46,757 nucleotides of DNA from Actinomyces ruminis (GTDB taxonomy: Bacteria > Actinomycetota > Actinomycetes > Actinomycetales > Actinomycetaceae). The stretch lies in NCBI RefSeq assembly GCF_002154335.2, contig NZ_MTPX02000025.1, positions 1 through 46,757 of the forward strand, written 5' to 3'. A program made the translations under genes and the position numbers. How positions within the stretch are numbered: the first letter of the stretch is position 1; each line of letters begins with the position of its first letter. Below the pieces are notes generated by a model. It was not told where the DNA came from and did no database searches. It worked only from the letters and a program-made list of their open reading frames with translations. Positions 17,521 through 29,979 of this stretch are shown in pieces.

Positions 17521-18243
17521 CTAGGCCGCAGCCAACGTGGCGCGGATGGGTAGTACCTCTGCGGCGAAGACCTCCCCGGGGCGGCCGAGCGCGCCGTCGC
17601 GCCCGCAGATGCCCAGTGCGAACCAGATGGCCTCCACCGCATCGGCCAGCCGCTCGCCGGTGGATGATCTCGCGGAGCTCCGGGAGGTGCTCACCGCGCG
17701 CCGCCAAGCCAGATACTCGGCAGGCTCTCCGTTGGGACCGCCCAGAATGTTCAGTGCGGGTTCCTCCGGAGTCGGTTGCACGGCCCCCTCGACGTCGTTC
17801 CACGCGCGCACGGTGCCGTGTGTGCTGGCGGGGCCGGCCGCGGCGCAGTCCCAGTAGGCGCTCAGGGCGGATACGAGTCGCGGCACGGTCGGATCGGTAT
17901 TGATCCGGCTGAGCCAACGAGTTGCCTCCCCGGGGTCCTGCGACGACAGGCTGAGGAAGTCGAAGACCGCGTCGTGCATGGACAGCAGGTCGGGAAGGAA
18001 GGGGCCGACACCATCCGTCTGCGGCGCCCACTGCCCGTGCAGCTTCAGATTGCGCAGGCCGAGGACGATCTCGTACAGGCGACCAAGCCCGACGGCCAGC
18101 GTGGTGGTCACCGAGTCGCGGTTGACCTCCGACAGGCCACGGCTGCGTGCCACGCGTACTCCGGTGGCCAGCAAATCGCGCACTGCTGCCGATCGGTAGC
18201 GGAGCTCGAGGTCTTGCTGCCGGGAGAGTGCCGAAGGGAGCAT
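17521..18243 (-). CDS. Hypothetical protein, no recognised family
   Basis: 240-aa, mostly helical-looking soluble protein. Notable stretches are GLGRLYEIVLGLRNLKLHGQ, the Trp/Asp-rich SALSAYWDCAAAG and ADAVEAIWFALGICG. There is no signal peptide, TM segment or known motif. TAACAT ends 8 nt before the ATG, suggesting a leaderless transcript, and no Shine-Dalgarno is present. It lies upstream of the aldolase gene in the same direction but is separated by the aldolase promoter, so it is probably a single gene. Frame and codon use look genuine (consistent GC-rich third positions). I do not recognise it. Confidence 0.6.
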   Translation of the reverse strand: MLPSALSRQQDLELRYRSAAVRDLLATGVRVARSRGLSEVNRDSVTTTLAVGLGRLYEIVLGLRNLKLHGQWAPQTDGVGPFLPDLLSMHDAVFDFLSLSSQDPGEATRWLSRINTDPTVPRLVSALSAYWDCAAAGPASTHGTVRAWNDVEGAVQPTPEEPALNILGGPNGEPAEYLAWRRAVSTSRSSARSSTGERLADAVEAIWFALGICGRDGALGRPGEVFAAEVLPIRATLAAA

Positions 18244-18366
18244 GATGCAAATGTTACCGGCGCGATGCGAAATCGTGGCGAGGCGCGCTGGGTAGCGGCA
18301 CCTCAGTGCGGGAGCGGTGCGGTGAACCGGTGCGGCTCGCGCGCTTTACGACCTTGGAGTACGAAA

Positions 18367-18408
18367 TACGACCCCGGGGAGGTCGTGAAACGCACCCCCG
18401 GGGTCGTA
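18367..18408 (-). terminator. Hairpin downstream of the GPH transporter gene
   Basis: TACGACCCCGGGG (18367-18379) pairs perfectly with 18396-18408, loop 16 nt, about 32 bp after the transporter stop codon. A further TACGACC copy at 18351 and GGTCGT at 18381 allow alternative pairings. Likely the end of the lacZ-transporter transcript. Confidence 0.6.
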
Positions 18409-18439
18409 AATCGCAGGCTGAGCGGCGCACCGACGTCGG

Positions 18440-19869
18440 TTAGCGCTCCAGCGGCTGCGCGGCGGCCGCCCCTTCGACCGTCTGGGCACGCAGGCGATCG
18501 TTGGAGCGCTCCACGTCCAGCCGGGAGAGCAGGAACAGGATGATGCCGTTGACGATCGCCGGGATCCACAGGTACATGAAGTACAGCATGTTGATCGCCG
18601 AATCGGGCTGCACCGGGGCGTTGGCGATATAACCACTCGCGGCCAGCAGCCAGCCCGCCAGCGCCGTGCCCAGGCCGCCGCCGACCTTCACGCCCAGCGA
18701 GGTGCAGGAGAACATCAATCCGTCGATGCGCTTGCCCGAGCGCAGGAAGGTGTGCTCAGAGGCCTCCGCGATCAGCGCGTTTACGGTCCCCTGCAGCGGG
18801 CTCATGCCGATGGAGGCGATTCCAGAGCAGATCAGCATCAGCGGCAGGCTGCCCGCGTAGGCCGCGGCCACCACTCCGAGCCGCCCGAGGATCGCGATGA
18901 TGTAGCCGACGATGTTGACGTGGTACATGCCGCCCACCCGGGATACCACCCAGGGGGTGGCCAACAGGCCGGCGATCAGCGGGATGTTGATCGCCCAGGC
19001 GAACACGCCCAGCAGGTTCGCGTCGCCCAGGATATAGGTCATGAAGTAGATGCCCATGTTGAGCGTGGCGGTGAAGATCTGGGTCATCAGGAAGACCACC
19101 AGGATGATCAGGTAGTACTTGTTGGCCAGCAGCAGCTGCATGGACTCCCTGAACGGCAGCTTCTCCGAGCCGGCCGCGTCGGCGGCCGCGGCACGCTCGG
19201 CGTCCTCGGCCGGCATGCCGGAGCGGTCGGCGAGCTCCTCGGGGGACAGCTCACGCACCGACATCACCGACAGGGTGTTCACCGCCAGGCCAATGAGCGC
19301 GTAGATGATGGCGATGGTGCGCCAGCCCTCGGCGCCTCCGCCCAGCAGCTCCACACCCTTAACGGTGAAGGTCTGGATCAGCAGGCTGGTGCCGAAGGCG
19401 AACATGAAGCGAATGGAGCCCATCTGCACGCGCTCGGCGCTGTTCTTGGTGATCAGGGCGGTCAGCGAGGAGTAAGCGATGTTGTTGGCCGTGTAGAACA
19501 CCGAGTTCAGCAGCGTGTAGGCGATGAAGAACCAGGCGTACTGGGCGGTCTCGCCCAGGCTAGGCGGAATGGCGAAGACGGCGATGATCATCAGCGCGCA
19601 GCCCACGAAGCCCCATAGCATCCAGGGGCGGGCCTTACCCATGCGGGTGCGGGTGCGGTCCAGCAGGGTCCCGAAGATGATGTCGGAGAAGCCGTCGAAG
19701 AACTTCGACAGCATCATGAGCGTGCCGACCACGCCGGAGTTCAGCCCGACGGTGTCGGTCAGGTAGATCATGACGAACGCGGACAGCAGCGCGTACACCA
19801 CGTTCCCGGCCACGTCGCCGGAGCCGTAACCGACCTTGTTGTACCACTTGAGGTACTTCTTCTCTTGCA

Positions 19870-19870
<1 letters not shown>
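18440..19870 (-). CDS. GPH-family glycoside/galactoside transporter
   Basis: 476-aa cation-coupled sugar symporter of the glycoside-pentoside-hexuronide family (LacS/MelB/UidB-like) with about 12 hydrophobic segments. The N-terminus KVGYGSGDVAGNVVYALLSAF and the loop DGFSDIIFGTLLDRTRTRMG followed by KARPWMLWG are family signatures. It lacks the IIA-like C-terminal regulatory domain of Streptococcus LacS. The ATG overlaps the lacZ stop by one base (TGATG), so the two are translated together. It probably imports lactose or another beta-galactoside in symport with H+ or Na+, for hydrolysis by the co-encoded beta-galactosidase. A cation preference is not evident. Confidence 0.92.
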
Positions 19871-23140
<3,270 letters not shown>

Positions 23141-23222
23141 TATGGGACGAGTTGAGAAGATGTGAGTTTGTCCAGCAACTAGTGGGTTAACTCGAAGGCA
23201 TCACCGAGGAGGCGTGCGTCTA

Positions 23223-23242
23223 TTATGATGACGTTATCATTA
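23223..23242. promoter_or_regulatory. LacI-type operator O2 upstream of lacI
   Basis: ATGAT/ATCAT dyad around GACGTT. Aligned to O1 it shares TATG, the GACGTTA core and CAT at the same spacing, 102 bp away. It lies about 58 bp before the lacI start, suggesting autoregulation or a repression loop with O1. Confidence 0.65.
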
Positions 23243-23286
23243 CCGTGGTCATGGATTGGGCTGCCGCTTGCGCCCAGGCGGGCTGC

Positions 23287-23292
23287 TAGGCT
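23287..23292 (+). promoter_or_regulatory. -10 box of the lacZ-linked lacI gene, leaderless
   Basis: TAGGCT ends 8 nt before the GTG at 23300. There is no Shine-Dalgarno. This decides the start over the in-frame ATG at 23225, which overlaps operator O2. Confidence 0.5.
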
Positions 23293-23299
23293 CACGAAG

Positions 23300-24321
23300 G
23301 TGGCTGGGAAAAAACGCGATCTAGGTGCGCCGTCGGTCGCCGACGTCGCCCGCCTGGCCGGCGTCTCCTCCCAGACCGTTTCCCGTGTCTCGGCCGGTGC
23401 CACGAACGTGCGTCCTGCCACTCGAGACCGGGTGCTGCATGCCATGCAGCAGCTCGGCTATACGCCCAACCGCGCCGCCCAGGCACTGCGCAGCGGGTCC
23501 TTCAAGGCCATCGGCGTGCTCACCCAGCAGATCCTGCGCACCGGCGAGGCTCAGACCACCAATGGGGTGCTGCAGGCCGCCTGGGACGCCGGTTACACCG
23601 TGTCGATGGTGCAGGTGGACCGCCCCCAGTCCGAGGACATGGGGGCCGCCGTTCACCGGTTGGCCGCGCAGGCGGTGGACGGGCTCGTCGTGGTCCAGGC
23701 GGGGCGCGCGGGCCGTGAGCACCTGGCGCTGCCCGCCGGCATGCCCGTGGCCGTTTCCGACTCGGCGCTTGTGGGTTACTACCCGTCGGCGTCGGCCGAC
23801 CAGGTTGGAGGCGTGCGCGCCGCGGTGGGGCACCTGCTTGAGCTCGGGCACCGCACCGTCCATCACATCACCGGCCCGGCCGATTCCCAGTCGGCGTTGA
23901 TCCGCTCTGCCGCCTGGGCGGCCTGCTGGAGGAGGCCGGCCGGGAGGTGCCCGAGGCCGTCCCGGGTGACTGGGACGCCGCGGCGGGCTATGCCGCCGGT
24001 CAGAGGCTCGCCGTCGATCCGGAGGTTACGGCGGTCTTCTGCGCCAATGATGAGGTGGCTATCGGTCTGATCCGCGCCCTGCACGAACAGGGACGGCGCG
24101 TGCCCGACGACGTGTCCGTGGTGGGCTTCGACGGGCTCGAGCTCGGTGAGTACTGCTTCCCGCCGCTGACCACCATCCGGCAGGACTTCTACCGGGCGGG
24201 CGTGGAGATGGTCAACCTGGTACTGGAGCAGGTCGCCTCCGGCGTGCAGGACGGCAGTCGGCGCATCGTCATCCCCACCGAGCTGGTAGTGCGCGGTTCC
24301 ACCGCCCCGCCCGCCCACTGA
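23300..24321 (+). CDS. LacI-family repressor of the lacZ operon (one frame break)
   Basis: About 340 aa after repair. N-terminal HTH and hinge: PSVADVARLAGVSSQTVSRV ... NVRPATRDRVLHAMQQLGY, with hinge NRAAQALRSG. The periplasmic-binding-protein-like effector domain carries ELGHRTVHHITGP and, after the break, VFCANDEVAIGLIRALHEQG and VSVVGFDGLELGEYCFPPLT. The frame breaks near 23920; one added base yields SAAWRGLLEEAGREVPEAV. It diverges from lacZ and lies beside two matching operators, so it most likely represses lacZ-permease and itself until a galactoside inducer binds. The start was chosen as GTG because of the leaderless -10 box. Confidence 0.88.
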
Positions 24322-24322
24322 C

Positions 24323-24505
24323 TCACCTCTCTTCACCGAGGTCGGTCGAAGCCAGGTCGGCGTCCAGGAGTTTGGTGAGTTCGGCGCGCGTGTAGCGGTG
24401 CAGGTGGCGGTCGTAGTAGAAGTCGGGACTGCACCGGGCCAGGGAGCGCAGCACGTCGTCGTAGTGCGGGTTCTCCGGACGGGAGACGGAGTGCGGCACC
24501 GTCAC
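24323..24505 (-). CDS. Possible small protein, uncertain
   Basis: A 60-codon minus-strand frame, possibly opening with GTG, ends with protein-like sequence (HYDDVLRSLARCSPDFYYDR, then LHRYTRAELTKLLDADLAS). Aromatic and acidic content is unlike the surrounding chance frames. It stops 2 bp from the lacI stop, convergent with it. No ribosome-binding site or family was recognised. It may be a remnant of a longer gene: upstream in-frame sequence to 24649 is low complexity. Confidence 0.3.
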   Translation of the reverse strand: MTVPHSVSRPENPHYDDVLRSLARCSPDFYYDRHLHRYTRAELTKLLDADLASTDLGEER

Positions 24506-24651
24506 CTGGAGGAGTCGCCCGCCGGCGTGTTCTCGGTGTCGGTGGTCGGCTGCTGGGAGGGTGTCGGGGCGATCCGCCAGCGCTTTGCCGGAGAGTCCGC
24601 ACGCGGGAAAGGAGGGTCGCGCCGCGGTAACACCTTTCGGCGTCGGCACCT

Positions 24652-24657
24652 TAGGCT
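24652..24657 (+). promoter_or_regulatory. -10 box, leaderless start at 24664
   Basis: TAGGCT ends 7 nt before ATG 24664, the same geometry as upp and ridA. It supports that start for the next gene although its first frame does not stay open. Confidence 0.45.
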
Positions 24658-24663
24658 GGCCCC

Positions 24664-25601
24664 ATGAGCGAGTACTTCGCGGGAAGGCGGGACGAGGCGC
24701 CCCGAGGCGGCCTTCCGAACGGGCAGGCGGAGCCTGGACTCCTTTCCACGGTAGTCGGTCCGCGACGACCCCCGGCTCTCAAATTCCCGGTCGTTCCTCT
24801 CCGCGCCGCAGCCGGTCCCATGGGCGCCATGTCGCCCCGCCGCAGCCCGAGCATGTCCGCTTCGGGGTTCCGTTCAACGGAATTCTGCCCCTGTGGCACG
24901 ACGGTGCCGACATCACCTGGCACCGCCCGCTCGACGACGTCGACTTCTCCTCCATCCTGGGCCTGGGCCATGTTCAGGCCGAAGCCGGTCCGTCGGTCAC
25001 GCCCGGCGGCTGGCAGGAGCTGGTCGAGGCCGCCACCCTGCTGCCGGCGGCACCCGACTCCGACGATGGCCCGGTGCTGCGGCTGCGCGCGGTCACGCCG
25101 TCGGGTCGCCGCGCTATTAACGACCCTGGCGACGGGGCGCCCATCCGCCTGTCGAAGGCCCTGCCGGTGGAGGAGGCCATGGGCGCCGGAACCGGCCTGG
25201 ACCTCGTCGGGTTCTCTGTTCACATCGGTCGTCTCATGCTGCGGGCGGCGCGCGACGGCGCGATCCTGTTGTTCACGCTGCGCGCCCCGCGCGATCCCGA
25301 GGCCCACCATCTGCTTTCCGTGGTCAGTGAGGTGGACGCCCGCCAGGTCATGCACTTCCATCTGGGCACCCTGCTGGACATGGACGACGGCGCCTGGGCG
25401 CACGCCAGGCGCGCTGACAACATGACCCTGCTGGATCTGGACGTCCCCTATCAGAGTCTGCTCGGCCGGGAAGGGCCGCAGGGGGCGCAAGGACTGGATC
25501 TCGAGCGGCTGACGGATATGGCGCAGCCGGTGGTGGAGTGCCTGCTGCGCCCGGGCTTCCCCTTCGCCCTGGGCAGCTCCGTGATCATCCGCGGCAGGTG
25601 A
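24664..25601 (+). CDS. Hypothetical protein (one frame break)
   Basis: About 312 aa if the leaderless ATG at 24664 (MSEYFAGRRDEAPRGG) is joined to the long downstream frame by one missing base, somewhere between about 24700 and 24860. The best-looking junction is near 24830, joining LRAAAGPMG to RHVAPPQPEHVRFG. The C-terminal 240 residues are clearly coding: FNGILPLWHDGADITWHRPL, LVGFSVHIGRLMLRAARDGA, HLLSVVSEVDARQVMHFHLG and a final PVVECLLRPGFPFALGSSVI. It is soluble, with no signal peptide. I do not recognise the family. It is a single gene convergent with the amylase and separated from it by a strong hairpin. Confidence 0.55.
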
Positions 25602-25619
25602 CTCCTTTGTCTTCAGACG

Positions 25620-25671
25620 GCAGATCAGCGTGGTTCAAGGAAACTGGGTTCCTTGAACCACGCTGATCTGC
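25620..25671. terminator. 22-bp perfect bidirectional terminator hairpin
   Basis: Inverted repeat 25620-25641 with 25650-25671, loop AACTGGGT, no mismatch. It lies between two convergent genes, 19 bp after one stop and 27 bp after the other. Confidence 0.8.
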
Positions 25672-25697
25672 TTGAGTGAACTGCTGGTGGGATTCAA

Positions 25698-27581
25698 TCA
25701 GAAGTTCGGGTATATGTCTACTGTCGAACCTCCTGTCACTGTGATATTGCCTCCGGTCTGCCAGACTTCGTCATTCAGCAGCGCCTTGACTTCGAATGTT
25801 TGATTCTCGGGGATTCGTTCCGTGCGGTATTCCCACACGTCATTGCTGACTGTGTGTGCTCCTCGTCCTGCATCCCAGGTGAAAGGGTAGGCATTGCCTC
25901 TTATTGCGATGCTGTTGCCCCATCCGGCGTCGTAGTGCACCCGTACGACGGTGGTCGGATTAGTGGTCGGCGTGTAAGCGGAAACCGTTCCCTGCTGTAC
26001 GAAGATGGCGGTGCTGTGCTCGGGAATCGTAACCGTGATTTGCTTCCCGGTTATGCCTCCCGCGGTGACTGTCGTGGTATTCGAGGTATTCATCGCATCG
26101 ACAAGCACAGTGCCTACAGAAAGGCTGCTTTCGGCCCTCAGGGGAATAGTGCGAGTCTGTGAGTCCCAGGAGTTGGTGGATGTGGTGATAGATTCAAGGC
26201 CAGTACTGTCATCGCGTCGCGAGAACGAGTAGAAAGATGAGTCTGACCACATTTCTCGCTGGGTACCTGTCTGGAGTGCAGGTACTGCCGCCCTTACCGT
26301 GTTGAGTCTTTGGATGTACGTGTATATGGTTGCGGACTCGTCAAACGACGTCATGTCTTGGCGGTTGTCCTTGTTTGCGATCGGCACTTCGTTGCCGTTG
26401 CCGTTGCCGTCCATCGCTTGTTCGGTGCCGTAGTAAATGACTGGAACTCCGCGGGTAGACATCAGGAACGCTAGTGCCGAGCGTAGGCGCTGGTAGTCGT
26501 CGTTGGCCCAGGTTAAGAAACGTGCGCGATCGTGATTGTCAATAAAGGTCTCGAGTTGGTTCGGGTTCGCGTATTTATAGTCCTGAGCGAAGAGGGTGCT
26601 AAGTGCGGTCATATCCGTATCAGCAGAAAAGACTTCGCGAGTAGTAAAGAAGTATGGGAAATCAAGTGTTCCCCATTCGTAGTTCTCATAGTCGGCCACA
26701 TAGTCAACGTCTCCAACGAACACCTCACCGAATGAAGGCACTCCAATCTCTTGTTCGAAGGTTTGTAACCAGGTCTTGGGGATCGAGCGGGCCGCGTCAA
26801 CCCTCACGCCGTCGAATCCCATGTCGATCCAATCCCTGTATGTGTTGACAAGGTAGTCAGAAACTACCTGGTTCGACTGATCCAGATCGTCGAGCCCACC
26901 AAGATCGCAGTTTTCGATTTGATCTTGTGTTTCGGTCCCATCGAACCTGCAATCGCCGTTGTGGTGGAAGTATGCGGCGTTATTAAGCGGCTGTGCGGGC
27001 TGGTATGAGTCTGAGGAGTATTCGGTGGCGTATGCGTCTAGATAGTCTGCGGTGTGGTTCGGCACAACGTCGAGGATCATCTTGAGCCCTTTTGAGTGTG
27101 CCGTATCTATGAGTTGCTGAAGCTCTTCCGCTGACCCAAAATGCTCGTTGGGAGTGGCGAAGTCGCGCGTAAAGTACCCGTGGTAACTCGCTTCGTTCCC
27201 GTCTTTCGATAGAGGCTGTTGCTCGGAGACGGGAGATATCCAGATTGCCGTTACTCCGAGGTTCGCGATGTAATCAAGCTTGTCAGTGAGACCTTTCCAG
27301 TCACCTCCGTGATAGAAACCGAGGTCTGACGGGTTGTACTCGCCATTGCCGGTGTCGTTGTTGCTGGTGTCTCCGTCGGCGAAGCGGTCGACGAGGACTT
27401 GGTAGATGACGTCGCCCTGGGCGAGGGGGCCGGGCGATGGGATGGTGGATGCTACCGCGGCGGCAGGTGCGGTGGATGCCTCTGCAGAGGCGGCGGGTGC
27501 GAGGGCCGCCCCAGACAGGGCGAGTGCTGCTGTGGCGGCGAGCGAAAGCGCACCACGAAGCCAACGAGGTCGTGATCGCAT
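25698..27581 (-). CDS. Secreted GH13 alpha-amylase with C-terminal carbohydrate-binding module
   Basis: 627-aa exported starch hydrolase. A Sec signal peptide (RWLRGALSLAATAALALSGA, then Ala-rich) ends near residue 33-35. The GH13 (beta/alpha)8 barrel opens with GDVIYQVLVDRFADGD. Catalytic residues counted from ATG 27581 are nucleophile Asp262 (GFDGVRVDAARS), acid/base Glu286 (FGEVFVGD) and transition-state Asp351 (FIDNHDRARF), with DVVPNHT upstream. A beta-domain follows, then a terminal starch-binding-like module (VHYDAGWGNSIAIRGN ... VDIYPNF). AAAGGAG precedes the start, which excludes a 38-residue upstream extension. It is divergent from the maltodextrin ABC operon, consistent with extracellular breakdown feeding import. 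Base composition is lower in GC than the flanking genes. Exact product specificity (amylase or cyclodextrin-related) is not resolvable. Confidence 0.92.
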   Translation of the reverse strand: MRSRPRWLRGALSLAATAALALSGAALAPAASAEASTAPAAAVASTIPSPGPLAQGDVIYQVLVDRFADGDTSNNDTGNGEYNPSDLGFYHGGDWKGLTDKLDYIANLGVTAIWISPVSEQQPLSKDGNEASYHGYFTRDFATPNEHFGSAEELQQLIDTAHSKGLKMILDVVPNHTADYLDAYATEYSSDSYQPAQPLNNAAYFHHNGDCRFDGTETQDQIENCDLGGLDDLDQSNQVVSDYLVNTYRDWIDMGFDGVRVDAARSIPKTWLQTFEQEIGVPSFGEVFVGDVDYVADYENYEWGTLDFPYFFTTREVFSADTDMTALSTLFAQDYKYANPNQLETFIDNHDRARFLTWANDDYQRLRSALAFLMSTRGVPVIYYGTEQAMDGNGNGNEVPIANKDNRQDMTSFDESATIYTYIQRLNTVRAAVPALQTGTQREMWSDSSFYSFSRRDDSTGLESITTSTNSWDSQTRTIPLRAESSLSVGTVLVDAMNTSNTTTVTAGGITGKQITVTIPEHSTAIFVQQGTVSAYTPTTNPTTVVRVHYDAGWGNSIAIRGNAYPFTWDAGRGAHTVSNDVWEYRTERIPENQTFEVKALLNDEVWQTGGNITVTGGSTVDIYPNF

Positions 27582-27634
27582 GGACTGACTCCTTTGTCGG
27601 TGTGGCTCGGTCGACCCGGCCGAGCTCGTGGTGT

Positions 27635-27663
27635 ACGATAGTAAATCGATGCACATGTGGCAA
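27635..27663 (-). promoter_or_regulatory. Probable amylase promoter
   Basis: Minus strand -35 TTGCCA (plus 27658-27663), 17-nt spacer, -10 TATCGT (plus 27635-27640), 54 bp before the amylase ATG. TCGATGC (27646-27652) and GCATCGA (27672-27678) form a dyad across it that could serve the LacI regulator encoded at the end of the divergent operon. Confidence 0.5.
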
Positions 27664-27711
27664 GGGGCACAGCATCGAGTCAATGGTGACGGCATCCCTC
27701 AAGGAGTTGAC

Positions 27712-29006
27712 ATGAACAGACGCACCTTCCTCTTCGCGAGCGCGGTAGTGGGAACGCTCGCATCGGTTGCTGGCTGCGCACCGGGTTCCTCTGGCGGTAG
27801 CAGCTCGTCTTCAGGCGGAGCCTCGCAGGGCTCCACCGAGGCGACCATCTGGCACTACTGGGATGGGACAAACGCGGACGCGTTCGACGCAGCGGTCCAG
27901 CGGTACCAGGACGAGCATCCGGGCGTGAAGCTCACCGTTGTGAATGTCCCAAACTCGGACATGCTGACGAAGATCCAGACTGCCGCGCAGACCGACACCC
28001 TGCCGACGATGGTGATCGGCGATCTAGTGTGGGCGCCGCAGATCGCGGCCACAGGTAAGACTGCGGATCTCTCCAGTGGGCTGTCGCAGGAGGTCATCGA
28101 CGCCATCTACCCAACCTTGTGGCGTACGGCAGCGATGGTGACGCCTTGCGATCGGTACCCGTGTCGGCCAACAACCTCGGCCTTCTGTACAACAAGGACC
28201 TGTACGCCGAAGCCGGCCTCGATCCGGAGACGCCGCCGGAGACCTGGGAAGAGCTTCGGGAGAACGGTAGGACCATTCTCGACAAGACGGGTAAGCCCGC
28301 GTACGAGCTATACACGCAGGCCGGCGACAACGGTGAAGGATTGACTTGGAACTTCCAAGTCAACTTGTGGCAAGCCGGAGGTCAGTTCCTCAACGAAGAC
28401 AACACCGCTGCGGCGTTCAACACTGAGGAAGGCAAGAAAGCGCTTCAGTTCTGGGTCGATCTCATCGATGAGGGACTAGTGCCATCACCGTCTACTTCAT
28501 GGGGCGAGTTCGAGAAGGGTTCCGCGGCGGCGGCCCAGGAAGGCTCGTGGATGGTCGGGATTTGGCAGGAGGACCCGCCATTTGACTTCGGCTCCGGGCA
28601 GGCCCCGTATCCCGAGGACGGGAAGGCCGCGACGAATCTCGGTGGGGAGCAAGCTCTGGTGTTCGAAGGCGACGGTGCAGATACGGCAATCGCGTTCCTG
28701 AACTGGTTCCTCGAGCCAGACCAGGTGCTCGACTGGTGCAAGACCACCGGAATGCTGCCGGTCCGGCAGGACGTCGGAACGTCGGACGACTACACATCTT
28801 GGGTTGCCGACACGCAACCACTACTGCAGCCTTATGTAGACGCGATGGACACCGCGAACACGCGGCCGGCAACTCCGCTGTATCCAAAGGCCTCGTATGC
28901 CTTTGCTGTCGAGATTGAGAAGGCTCTCAACGGGTCGGCAAGCGTGGACGAAGCCCTGCAGGCGGCAGAAGATGCAGTCAACGAGGCCCTCAGCGAAGGA
29001 AACTGA
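27712..29006 (+). CDS. Maltodextrin-type ABC substrate-binding lipoprotein (one frame break)
   Basis: About 432 aa after repair. A twin-arginine signal (MNRRTFLFASAVV) runs into the lipobox SVAGC (Cys22) and a Gly/Ser linker. The mature part begins ATIWHYWDGTNADAFDAAV as in family-1 sugar-binding proteins, with YNKDLYAEAGLDPETPPETW after the break. AAGGAG precedes the ATG. Near 28122 the frame breaks; one added base gives TLWAYGSDGDALRSVPVSAN. It is the first gene of a five-gene operon with two permeases, a cytoplasmic GH13 and a LacI regulator, and is divergent from the secreted amylase. It most likely binds maltodextrins, which is inferred from context. Confidence 0.9.
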
Positions 29007-29007
29007 C

Positions 29008-29970
29008 ATGCGCGCTGTGATCGGGGAGGGCGCGGGTCGCCGCGGGAATCCGACGTCAGAGTCATCGTCGCGCCCGACCCGGTCACGGCAGCTCTCTGCG
29101 AAGTCTCGCGAGTCCCTGGTAGCCGCGGCGTTCCTGGCGCCAGCCGTCGTTGTCATTGTGGTGTTCGTGATATACCCAATGGTCTCCGCGGCATACCTCT
29201 CGCTGACATCATGGAGCGGCTTTGGTACGCAGCAGGTATTCACGGGACTAGCGAACTATAAACACTTGACTCACGACCCAGCCGTCATCAATTCCCTGGC
29301 GGTGACAGTCATATACGCGGCGGGCGTCGCGGTCCTGTCGGTCGTATCGGGGATGACAATCGCGTTGTTGTTGGACGCTCCGATAAGGGGGCGCGCAATA
29401 TACCGCGGGATATACTTCCTGCCCACGGTGACCTCGTCGGTTGCCGCGGCGATTATTTGGAAGTATGTCCTCGACCCCTCGGGAATCCTGAACAAGACAC
29501 TGGAGTCGCTGGGGTTAGCTGGCTACGACTGGCTGGGCCACCGTTGGAGTGCCCTAACGGCGCTTGTACTACTCACCGTATGGAAGAATCTTGGGTTCAA
29601 CGCCATCATGTACCTAACTGCACTTCAGACGCTTCCTGTATCGTGCTACGAGGCGGCTGCGCTCGACGGGGCGGGAGCGTGGGTGAAAACACGACACATA
29701 ACTATCCCGCTATTGCGACCGATGACATTCTTCGTTGTCGTCCAGGCTCTAATTACGGCTTTCCAATCATTTGACTTAGTGTATGTGCTCACGGGAGGTG
29801 GCCCCTCGGGAGGGACGGACGTCCTTGGTATGTTGATGTACCGTACCTCTTTCCGGTTAGGTGACTTCGGTTATGGTGCAGCTATAGCGTTCGTCTGCCT
29901 TCTGCTGGTTCTTGGCGTGACCGCGGTGCAGTGGCGCTGGTCTGGTTCTGGCGAGTCGGATCTGGCGTAA
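29008..29970 (+). CDS. ABC maltodextrin permease, MalF type
   Basis: 320-aa integral membrane protein with six TM segments after a hydrophilic Ser/Arg-rich N-tail of about 35 residues (first TM LVAAAFLAPAVVVIVVFVIY). The EAA loop reads LPVSCYEAAALDGAGAWVKT, slightly divergent (Ser-Cys in place of the usual acidic residues before EAA). FDLVYVLTGGGPSGGTDVL near the C-terminus is the usual MalF-type motif. Its ATG follows the binding-protein stop by 1 bp. It forms the channel with the next gene product. No ATPase gene is present in the operon. Confidence 0.92.
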   Translation: MRAVIGEGAGRRGNPTSESSSRPTRSRQLSAKSRESLVAAAFLAPAVVVIVVFVIYPMVSAAYLSLTSWSGFGTQQVFTGLANYKHLTHDPAVINSLAVTVIYAAGVAVLSVVSGMTIALLLDAPIRGRAIYRGIYFLPTVTSSVAAAIIWKYVLDPSGILNKTLESLGLAGYDWLGHRWSALTALVLLTVWKNLGFNAIMYLTALQTLPVSCYEAAALDGAGAWVKTRHITIPLLRPMTFFVVVQALITAFQSFDLVYVLTGGGPSGGTDVLGMLMYRTSFRLGDFGYGAAIAFVCLLLVLGVTAVQWRWSGSGESDLA

Positions 29971-29979
29971 GGAATAGCA

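Noticed and set aside
24723..25425. Alternative plus-strand frame within the orphan gene at 24664-25601
   Set aside because: After about residue 55 the first frame becomes Ser/Pro/Arg-rich and loses coding character, whereas the other frame continues as a normal protein.
27646..27678. Definite LacI operator for the maltodextrin operon
   Set aside because: The 7-bp dyad arms are 19 bp apart, too wide for a typical LacI operator; kept only as a possible site in the promoter entry.
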